This document shows positions 1 to 5,766 of a stretch of 10,633 nt of DNA, piece by piece. Both the position numbers and the translations under genes were made by a program. The stretch is taken from assembly GCA_002712845.1 (NCBI GenBank), contig PAUV01000039.1:1-10633 (forward strand). Direction: 5' to 3'. The notes beneath the pieces are model-generated. The model did not search any database. It was not told where the DNA came from and was given only the letters and a program-made list of their open reading frames with translations. The stretch is from Rhodopirellula sp. Its GTDB lineage: Bacteria; Planctomycetota; Planctomycetia; Pirellulales; Pirellulaceae. The first letter of the stretch is position 1. Every line of letters starts with the position of its first letter.

Positions 1-1122
1 GATCGCTAGCTGATCCATCTCGTCAACACGGGTCGCAATCATTCGAAATTCTGCCAGAGGTGCAATTTCCCTCACCATGGACTCAATGCTGCTGGGAAAC
101 ACATTGACTCCACGAATCACCATCATATCGTCAACTCGGCCGAGCACTCCCCCCTCAAGGAACAGAAAACGACAGGCCTGGTCATGCTCCCGATATCCAC
201 GAACAACATCCCCCGTCCGATAGCGAATCACTGGCCCGCCAAACCTGCCAAGGCTGGTCAATACCAACTCAGCTTGCTCACCATCTTCCACCTCAACGCC
301 CCTCGGATTCTCAGCATCAAAACGCAGCAGCTCAGCGATAAATTCGTTTTCGATGACGTGTATTCCAGTCCCAGCCTTGTTGCCAACCCCCCACGCGCCT
401 ATTTCACTGGCTCCTGCATGGTCTACCACACAGGCTCCCCAAATGGCTTCCAAGCGATTACGGACACTGGGTGTCGATCCCCCCGGCTCGCCGGCAACAA
501 TGATGCGTCGGACTGCAGTTTTGGTAAGGTCGATGTCGTGCTTGTCGGCCACTGCACCCAAGTGCAGTGCATAGGTAGGAGTGCAACATAGCACCGTGCA
601 GCCATGATCAGAAATCATCTGAATCCGCTGCTGACTCGTCATCCCACCACCGGGAACCACCGTTGTGCCACGTCGCACCAACGCGTCATTGGCGGTCCAG
701 AAACCAATGAAAGGACCAAACGAAAATGCCATCATCGCGACATCATCTCGTTGGACCTCAGCTGCATCGAGCACGTAATCCCAGCAAGTTAGCCACCAAG
801 CCCAGTCCGACGGTGTGTCCAGCACTGTCATCGGGAAACCTCTTGTTCCACTCGTCTGGTGCAGTCGAGTGTAATCGGTTCTCGGTAAGTCAAAGACCTG
901 TGCAGGATGGCCAGCTGCTTCTCCGAGCAGTTGGTCCTTCGTCAGTAACGGAAGGGAAGTGATGTCCGCTAAAGATTCCAGAGGACAACGATTACATGGA
1001 TGGTGTCTGCCATAAAACGAGCGATCCTGAACCTCCAACAACAGTTCATTAAGCCGTTGTAATTGCATCGACTCCATCCGGTGCCGAGAGAAAGGACGCT
1101 GTTGTGAGGATTTGTTAGTCAC
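1..1122 (-). CDS. Phenylacetate-CoA ligase-like adenylate-forming enzyme (3' end outside window)
   Basis: This reading frame is open from position 1122 to the window edge (374 codons) and shows the ordered motifs of the PaaK branch of acyl-CoA ligases. Counting from the GTG at 1122 these are the phosphate-binding loop TSGTRG (residues 90-95), AGEPG (210-214), HAGASE (235-240, usually YG.SE), YRTGD (301-305) and GRVDDM followed by RGVNVFPS (from 328). Such enzymes activate an aryl or other carboxylic acid with ATP and transfer it to CoA in the cytoplasm. The substrate cannot be read from sequence, and many planctomycete members are not tied to phenylacetate breakdown; no paa genes are visible. 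About 50-60 C-terminal residues are probably missing. The start is uncertain: GTG 1122 keeps an N-terminal segment like that of relatives, while ATG 1077 and ATG 1068 are in frame, and none has a clear ribosome-binding site. An in-frame TGA lies just upstream of 1122. Confidence 0.9.
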   Translation of the reverse strand, partial: MTNKSSQQRPFSRHRMESMQLQRLNELLLEVQDRSFYGRHHPCNRCPLESLADITSLPLLTKDQLLGEAAGHPAQVFDLPRTDYTRLHQTSGTRGFPMTVLDTPSDWAWWLTCWDYVLDAAEVQRDDVAMMAFSFGPFIGFWTANDALVRRGTTVVPGGGMTSQQRIQMISDHGCTVLCCTPTYALHLGAVADKHDIDLTKTAVRRIIVAGEPGGSTPSVRNRLEAIWGACVVDHAGASEIGAWGVGNKAGTGIHVIENEFIAELLRFDAENPRGVEVEDGEQAELVLTSLGRFGGPVIRYRTGDVVRGYREHDQACRFLFLEGGVLGRVDDMMVIRGVNVFPSSIESMVREIAPLAEFRMIATRVDEMDQLAI

Positions 1123-1488
1123 GTGAAAAATTCAGGACGGAGTGCGCAAGAATACAAATGAAGAAATCGTGAAGCTCATTGCAGCCTTCACTTTACCAAA
1201 GCATGGCCAGCAGATGTCCCCTCTGCCCAAAAGCCAATGTTTAGGATTGCCTTGAAGCCACTCGACACAAACAGCTGCGCACACCCTTCCAATCAGAAAT
1301 AAGTAGGAATGATGAAGAGTTTGCGATGACTCTAAATTCAGCTTGCAAACCCATTCCAACTCGCCAATCATCTGCTCGCGGACACAACATTGGCGTTGCC
1401 TCTGATGTGCGACAGGATGAACTTGAGCAACAACCGCAAATGCGGTCATTTCCCCATCCCTAACATCATTTCCTTGAAACAACCCACC
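1123..1488. other. Divergent intergenic region between ligase and first DUF1559 gene
   Basis: This 366-base stretch separates two divergently transcribed genes and must hold both promoters, but I cannot point to a convincing -35/-10 pair on either strand. The plus frame of the downstream gene stays open back to 1390, and a 144-codon minus-strand frame crosses the region. Neither resembles a protein family, and the upstream plus extension would put an implausibly long tail before a prepilin leader. The only structure I see is a short inverted repeat at 1433-1446. Confidence 0.5.
1433..1446 (+). repeat. Short inverted repeat ahead of the first DUF1559 gene
   Basis: ACCGC, then AAAT, then GCGGT form a 5-bp GC-rich stem with a four-base loop (the outer sequence ACCGCA/TGCGGT is also symmetric). 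It ends 42 bases before the chosen ATG at 1489. It could be a 5' UTR hairpin or a small operator, or it could be chance. Confidence 0.3.
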
Positions 1489-2736
1489 ATGAAGGCATCC
1501 TACAGCACACAAGCTGGCGGCAACGCAAAAACATCGCCGTTTTTCCCCCAGGACTTCTCTGCACATCGTCGTGCTTTCACGCTCATTGAGATGCTTGTCG
1601 TCATCTCCATCATCGGCACGCTCGCTGCTCTGCTGTTACCTGCCATTTCCAAAGCCCGTGAGGCTGCTCGCGGCGCCGAATGCCAAAATAACCTGAAACA
1701 ATTCGGCATTGCCTTCATTGCTCGCACAACCACGATGCCTGACGGGGGTTTCTGCACAGGTGCATTCGATCTTGAACGCGACGGCATTCCGACAGAAACC
1801 GGCTGGGTATCTGATTTGGTATCAAGAAAAGTCATGGCTAGCGAAATGCTCTGCCCGAGTAGTTCCAACACAACTTCAAAAGCGATCGAGCAAGTGCTGT
1901 CAGCATCGACAGCCAGTTTCGCAGTAACTGATTGCGTGGACAGGCTTGGAAGCGCCAGCTACACGAATGATATGGGGCAAACCGTCAAAAACATTTCACG
2001 CACCATTTTTGATGGCAACCTGCCACCCAATTCATCAGCCAGAGCCGAGGTCATTACAGAGAAGATGCTCGAGAACGGCTTCAATACGAATTACGCCGCA
2101 ACCTGGTTTTTTGTTCGATCCGGTTACCGGCTTGGTCCGGATGGCAACCCAGCCAAAAACAACCTTGGCTGCGGCAGTACAGACCCAAAAGGGCGAAACC
2201 TGACGATTGGACCTCTGACGACGCGACTTTTGGATAGCGGTCAGGCTGCCGCGCATACGGTCCCGCTGCTCTGCGATGCATCGGCAACGGGCCAGTTGAG
2301 TTCCAGTGTAGGGGACTTAACCGCTGGATCCATGTATTCCCTGCCTGTAGTTGGAGCCCCAATTCGCAGTCGGCTGATGGTGGACGAGAGTGGTGATGGC
2401 GTTCGGAATATCGATCAATCGGCCAACTTCCTGCAAACGCCCGTGTTTAACGGCACACCCAAGACAGGGGCTGCGGGTTGGCTGAAAACTTGGAGCTTTG
2501 ATACCCGTCAGGATTACCGAGGGATGCAGCCACATCATCAAGGTACAGTGAACGTCCTGATGGCCGACGGCTCTGTCCAAGTGCTAACGGACATCAACAA
2601 CGATGGATTTATTAACAACGGTTTCGACGTAGGCTCGGGCAGCACGCCGGCCTACTGGACTTCAAATGAGATCGAAGCAGAAACCCTACGACTTGCCAGC
2701 TTCTACTCTCTTCTTTCGAAGGGAGATCAGAACTAA
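1489..2736 (+). CDS. DUF1559 pseudopilin-like protein with long leader (paralog 1)
   Basis: The 415-residue product has a prepilin-type N-terminus: a basic HRRA, then [13 protein letters not shown] and a hydrophobic helix ending near LLLPAI, followed by AREAAR and ECQNNLK. Glu34 matches the Glu at +5 of mature type IV pilins. Near the C-terminus is the DUF1559 signature H-X9-DG (His350 to Asp360-Gly361), then an acidic DINNDG loop from residue 368. Family members are held to be membrane-inserted pseudopilin-like proteins, possibly assembled or exported by a type II/type IV pilus-like machine; their function is unknown. The ATG at 1489 gives a 29-residue leader, and earlier in-frame ATGs (1390, 1405, 1417) would make it longer still. 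No Shine-Dalgarno is evident. The residue before the cleavage site is Ala29 rather than the usual Gly. It is paralogous to the next gene: both share a GFC/AYC segment, a D.ERDG/DFRRDG segment, TNYAA.W, and the C-terminal block. Confidence 0.9.
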   Translation: MKASYSTQAGGNAKTSPFFPQDFSAHRRAFTLIEMLVVISIIGTLAALLLPAISKAREAARGAECQNNLKQFGIAFIARTTTMPDGGFCTGAFDLERDGIPTETGWVSDLVSRKVMASEMLCPSSSNTTSKAIEQVLSASTASFAVTDCVDRLGSASYTNDMGQTVKNISRTIFDGNLPPNSSARAEVITEKMLENGFNTNYAATWFFVRSGYRLGPDGNPAKNNLGCGSTDPKGRNLTIGPLTTRLLDSGQAAAHTVPLLCDASATGQLSSSVGDLTAGSMYSLPVVGAPIRSRLMVDESGDGVRNIDQSANFLQTPVFNGTPKTGAAGWLKTWSFDTRQDYRGMQPHHQGTVNVLMADGSVQVLTDINNDGFINNGFDVGSGSTPAYWTSNEIEAETLRLASFYSLLSKGDQN

Positions 2737-2845
2737 TGAATTTTGTGATTCGTTCTTATAACGGGGTCATCTCAGAATCCTCGTGCATCCCATTTTCACA
2801 AGGAGAAACCGTTACCTAACCATATTCGTAATCGATAAAGCTTAG

Positions 2846-2891
2846 GCAACGCGTCGAAAGTGGCGCGTCGAAAGGTGGTTGCGTTGCAACC
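2846..2891 (+). repeat. Mutually exclusive inverted repeats in the leader
   Basis: Two pairings compete for the same bases. GCAACGC (2846-2852) can pair with GCGTTGC (2881-2887), a 7-bp stem. Alternatively GGTTGC (2877-2882) can pair with GCAACC (2886-2891) across a GTT loop, a 6-bp stem. Both pairings are exact by reading; whether the RNA forms or switches between them is unknown. Confidence 0.4.
2850..2874 (+). repeat. Tandem direct repeat CGCGTCGAAAG
   Basis: The 11-mer CGCGTCGAAAG occurs exactly at 2850-2860 and again at 2864-2874, a 14-base period with TGG between. It could be a paired binding site for a regulator of the second DUF1559 gene. It lies inside the span closed by GCAACGC (2846-2852) and GCGTTGC (2881-2887). 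Confidence 0.5.
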
Positions 2892-2898
2892 GGGGAAA

Positions 2899-2916
2899 CA
2901 TTCAGCCAACTGAATG
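2899..2916 (+). repeat. 7-bp hairpin, CCAA loop
   Basis: CATTCAG (2899-2905) and CTGAATG (2910-2916) are exact reverse complements around CCAA. The stem is AT-rich and no T-run follows, so it is not a normal intrinsic terminator. It stands eight bases after the stem ending at 2891, giving two adjacent hairpins. Confidence 0.4.
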
Positions 2917-3017
2917 ATTAGACACGCACATCATTCACCCACAACGGAGATGTCGTGTTTCAAGAAACAAAATCAGATCAAACGCACGGAAGAAATGGGT
3001 GATGTTCCCGCAATTTC

Positions 3018-3035
3018 TGATCGCAGCAACGATCA
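3018..3035 (+). repeat. Inverted repeat TGATCG/CGATCA
   Basis: TGATCG (3018-3023) and CGATCA (3030-3035) flank a six-base loop about 100 bases before the second DUF1559 gene. It could be an operator or a leader hairpin. A 6-bp match is common by chance. Confidence 0.25.
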
Positions 3036-3122
3036 AAGAACAACGTTAACGGAACACCACCTCATTCCTTCACATTTACAAACTCTATTTTGGACATGGA
3101 TTCCGATTCAGTCCAGATCAAA

Positions 3123-3127
3123 AAGGA
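3123..3127 (+). promoter_or_regulatory. Ribosome-binding site of second DUF1559 gene
   Basis: AAGGA sits six bases before the ATG at 3134 and fixes this start. It is one of only two good Shine-Dalgarno sites in the window, suggesting strong translation of this gene compared with its neighbours. Confidence 0.65.
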
Positions 3128-3133
3128 AACGCA

Positions 3134-4414
3134 ATGTCGCGTAACAAAAACGCAGGTTTCACCCTGATTGAACTCTTGGTGGTGATCTCGATCATCGCTT
3201 TGCTGGCCGCACTGTTGCTGCCTGCAATTACTTCGGCCCGTGAGGCCGCTCGCACAGCTCAGTGTCAAGCAAACCTCAAGAACATTGGTGTCGGGCTGAT
3301 ACGTTACAGCACTACAAGCCCTACTGGAGCTTACTGCTCAGGTGCATCCGACTTCCGTCGTGATGGTTGCATGGACACCTACGGTTGGGTTGCAGACATT
3401 GTCAATAGCGGCAATGGCAACATGAACGAGTCTCTTGACCCGAGCAATCCATTGCGTGGGTCAGAGAAATTGAATGACCTGTTGGGTAAAGACACGTCGG
3501 ATAACAAAGATGGTGCACCCTTGGCACGCCTTAGTACCGGTGTATGCGGTGACGCAACGTGGGCAGGAGTTGCCGGCACTGACACGACGGCCTACTTCGG
3601 CGGCACTGAGGTAAATACCGCAGAACGAGCGGAGCTGGTTTCACGGCACTTCGTGACCAGTGGCTACAACACGAACTATGCAGCCAGCTGGCACTTGGTC
3701 CGAGGAATGGTCCGCACGTCTTTCGATAACAACACCACTCCAATCTCCCTGACCACCGCCGCGACTGGTGGATTCAAAGGTCTGAGTGGAACCACTGGCC
3801 CCCTGCGAGAGCCCACCATGTCTAAATCGCGTCTTTCCAGCAGCAACATCGGCATGATTGGCTGTGCAGCTCCTGGAGACATCGACGAGGCAATCCTGTC
3901 ACAAACCATTGGACACGGTCCTGGAGGCAAGTGGGCCAAGGGTACCGATGACTCAGTTGAATACATCGCAGCTGGTTCACTGCTCACCGAAGCCTTCAAT
4001 GATGGCCCTGCCTACGTTGACACAGCTTCCTCGAACAAGGAAATCAACCTGATTGGAAACGGAGTGAGCTTGATGCTTCAGATCGCTTGCGAGCGAGCAC
4101 AGCCAACCACCGCATCCTGTGCTGCACCTACTGGCGCTGGCAGTGGAAATGGTGTTTACCTTCAGGACACACGTGACTGGTACGCTGTCCACAAAGGCTC
4201 GTGCAACATCCTGATGGCAGACGGAAGCGTCAAGTCATTCCAAGACCTCAACGGTGACGGATTCCTGAATCCAGGTTTCGACATCGCCGATGGCCTTACT
4301 GACCTTGAGGTCAGTGGTGTTGGATACGCCGATGATCGCCAAGAAATGGCCACAGACCAATTCTTCGGTGGCATCTTCATCGACGACGCTTACTTCAAAG
4401 GTGCGTTCGAGTGA
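3134..4414 (+). CDS. DUF1559 pseudopilin-like protein (paralog 2)
   Basis: The 426-residue protein opens with an 8-residue leader ending in Gly8, then [13 protein letters not shown] and a hydrophobic helix: a canonical prepilin peptidase site with Glu13 at mature position +5. The block [17 protein letters not shown] follows. The C-terminal H-X9-DG motif runs from His353 to Asp363-Gly364 and is followed at 371 by [13 protein letters not shown], an Asp/Asn-rich loop. The middle carries [10 protein letters not shown], shared with the upstream paralog. By family knowledge it would enter the inner membrane with its body outside, be processed by a prepilin peptidase, and possibly be assembled or released by a pilus-like machine. 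Its exact role is unknown. The AAGGA site and short leader make this start secure. It differs from paralog 1 in its N-terminal third, where the usual CPS segment lacks its Cys and reads DPSNPL. Downstream hairpins suggest that transcription ends before the next operon. Confidence 0.94.
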   Translation: MSRNKNAGFTLIELLVVISIIALLAALLLPAITSAREAARTAQCQANLKNIGVGLIRYSTTSPTGAYCSGASDFRRDGCMDTYGWVADIVNSGNGNMNESLDPSNPLRGSEKLNDLLGKDTSDNKDGAPLARLSTGVCGDATWAGVAGTDTTAYFGGTEVNTAERAELVSRHFVTSGYNTNYAASWHLVRGMVRTSFDNNTTPISLTTAATGGFKGLSGTTGPLREPTMSKSRLSSSNIGMIGCAAPGDIDEAILSQTIGHGPGGKWAKGTDDSVEYIAAGSLLTEAFNDGPAYVDTASSNKEINLIGNGVSLMLQIACERAQPTTASCAAPTGAGSGNGVYLQDTRDWYAVHKGSCNILMADGSVKSFQDLNGDGFLNPGFDIADGLTDLEVSGVGYADDRQEMATDQFFGGIFIDDAYFKGAFE

Positions 4415-4443
4415 TCGAACCCCAAAACGCTTAGGCAAATGAC

Positions 4444-4465
4444 GTTGGCATATTCGCATGCCAAC
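4444..4465 (+). repeat. 8-bp perfect hairpin after second DUF1559 gene
   Basis: GTTGGCAT (4444-4451) and ATGCCAAC (4458-4465) are exact complements around ATTCGC, 30 bases after the stop codon. No T-run follows. It may stabilise the 3' end of an abundant mRNA or act with the next hairpin. Confidence 0.6.
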
Positions 4466-4467
4466 CT

Positions 4468-4511
4468 CGCCCCCTGCAGTTCCAATGCTGCGGGGGTGCC
4501 TCTATTTACTA
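4468..4511 (+). terminator. GC-rich terminator-like hairpin
   Basis: CCCCC (4470-4474) pairs with GGGGG (4492-4496) and GCAG (4476-4479) pairs with CTGC (4488-4491), with T4475 bulged and an eight-base loop. A C-G and a G-T pair extend the base. The tract after it is only partly T-rich (CCTCTATTTACT), so termination may be imperfect. It lies between the second DUF1559 gene and the three-gene operon and probably separates them. Confidence 0.6.
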
Positions 4512-4539
4512 AACACACAGCACGACAAACAACAAGCAC

Positions 4540-5727
4540 ATGAGCCCCTCATCGAAACGCACGCTTTTAATTATAGGCAGCTTGGCCGCCATGATCACCG
4601 TGGCTTCAGGAGTATCGTTGAGCGTGCAATACAAACCCTATGGTGTTCCCGATGGTCGGCGTGCAGAGTACGAAAGAAAGATCGCTGACCTCAAAGATCG
4701 CGAATACCTTTTTCAAAACGTAGACAAACTCAGTGAAGCGATCGCCTACATGCCAGACACGACCCATGACTTTGGCATGATGGATCCACACGGCACCGCG
4801 TCTCACCAATTTGAAATCCACAACAAGGGCTCCGCTCCATTGGCTCTGAAGATGGGAACGACAACATGCAAATGCACTGCAGGTAAACTGGGATCAAGCC
4901 TGTTGCAACCAGGCGAACAAACCACCGTCGAACTGACTTGGAACACGGGCTACAAGGTCGATGAGTACGAACAGTCGGCTATCCTGCAGACCAACGACCC
5001 AACCTTGCCCGAAATCGAAATCAAGGTCAAAGGTGAAATCAAGGGTGAACTGTTGAGTCCTGAGACGATTACCTTTCCACAACGAAATGTCGCTGAAACA
5101 ACCCACGCACGCTTCATTGTTTGCAGCCAGGTGTGGACGAACTTCGAGGTGGAAAACATCGAATGTGGAGCGGAGGATTTCACATGGTACGCTGAACCGC
5201 TCAATGAACACGACCCAAGATTAGCAGACAAGCAGTCAGCTTATGCCGTGGAAATTCATGTTATCACAACGCCGTTGGAACAAGGCAGATTTTCGGGGAA
5301 CATGGAATTGGTTATTCGTTCGCAAGATGGCACGAAAACATTAAAGCGTACTGTTTCCTATTCTGGAAAAACCCGTTCGCCCATCAGTTTTTACAGCCGG
5401 AACATTCACCGTCAGGATGGGCTCGACATCGGAACTCTGACCAATAACAAGTCGTACGAGTTCCATCTTGTCGTAAGAACCAACGGTGACACATCCCGAA
5501 AAATTGAAGTTCTCGACGTCATGCCCAAAATCATCAATGCATCGCTCACTCCATTGAAAACACCGGGTAATTTCCGCCTGAGCCTAAAAATTCCTCAAGA
5601 TAGCCCGACCACTATTTTCAACATGGTCGAGAAGCATGGGTACGTACAGGTCGGTGACCCGTCGGACAAGAATCAGTTTTCGAACTGGTTTCCAATCCAC
5701 GGTGCGGTGGTAGAGCTAAGCAAGTAA
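4540..5727 (+). CDS. Membrane-anchored DUF1573 protein
   Basis: The 395-residue product has a short basic N-terminus (SSKR), one hydrophobic segment at residues 8-29, and a charged, possibly coiled stretch at about 40-70. Next comes a DUF1573 domain opening with HDFG (76-79) and containing TCKCT (Cys110, Cys112), LQPGE and a TNDP segment, up to about residue 168. That order matches DUF1573 (HDFG ... SCGCT ... L.PGE ... TND). The remainder, roughly 175-395, looks like one or two further beta-rich Ig-like domains with no motif I can name. There is no lipobox, so I predict a single-pass inner-membrane protein with its bulk in the periplasm. DUF1573 has no settled biochemical role. It is the first gene of the downstream cluster, 39 bases before the next gene, in the same direction. 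The ATG at 4540 precedes the hydrophobic helix at a sensible distance, though no Shine-Dalgarno is visible. Confidence 0.85.
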   Translation: MSPSSKRTLLIIGSLAAMITVASGVSLSVQYKPYGVPDGRRAEYERKIADLKDREYLFQNVDKLSEAIAYMPDTTHDFGMMDPHGTASHQFEIHNKGSAPLALKMGTTTCKCTAGKLGSSLLQPGEQTTVELTWNTGYKVDEYEQSAILQTNDPTLPEIEIKVKGEIKGELLSPETITFPQRNVAETTHARFIVCSQVWTNFEVENIECGAEDFTWYAEPLNEHDPRLADKQSAYAVEIHVITTPLEQGRFSGNMELVIRSQDGTKTLKRTVSYSGKTRSPISFYSRNIHRQDGLDIGTLTNNKSYEFHLVVRTNGDTSRKIEVLDVMPKIINASLTPLKTPGNFRLSLKIPQDSPTTIFNMVEKHGYVQVGDPSDKNQFSNWFPIHGAVVELSK

Positions 5728-5766
5728 TTCAAGAATTTCACAAACAGTAGCCGCTAGACATTAACA

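Larger units (their letters stand above)
2737..3133 (+). other. 397-base leader between the two DUF1559 genes
   Basis: No credible gene is seen here; a 76-codon plus frame from 2914 is low-complexity polar sequence that overlaps the next start. The region holds a tandem 11-mer, overlapping inverted repeats at 2846-2891, a 7-bp hairpin at 2899-2916 and a weaker one at 3018-3035. There is no T-run after any of these, so I do not call a terminator for the first DUF1559 gene. The length suggests that the second DUF1559 gene has its own promoter and a structured 5' leader, but no promoter hexamers stand out. Confidence 0.5.

Noticed and set aside
1390..1488. N-terminal extension of the first DUF1559 protein from ATG 1390
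   Set aside because: It would place 62 residues before the prepilin cleavage site and has no ribosome-binding site; ATG 1489 is the nearest in-frame ATG to the FTLIE motif.
1132..1566. 144-codon minus-strand open frame across the divergent gap
   Set aside because: Cys-rich with no recognisable motif, overlaps the certain start of the DUF1559 gene and the ligase promoter side, and has no ribosome-binding site; read as a shadow frame.
3069..3102. Possible sigma-70 promoter (TTCACA or TTTACA) before 3134
   Set aside because: No acceptable -10 hexamer at 16-18 bases from either candidate -35; AT-rich sequence alone is not enough.
2914..3144. 76-codon plus frame in the leader of the second DUF1559 gene
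   Set aside because: Polar, low-information sequence that runs over the well-supported AAGGA/ATG start of the real gene in another frame; no family resemblance, although a regulatory leader peptide cannot be fully excluded.
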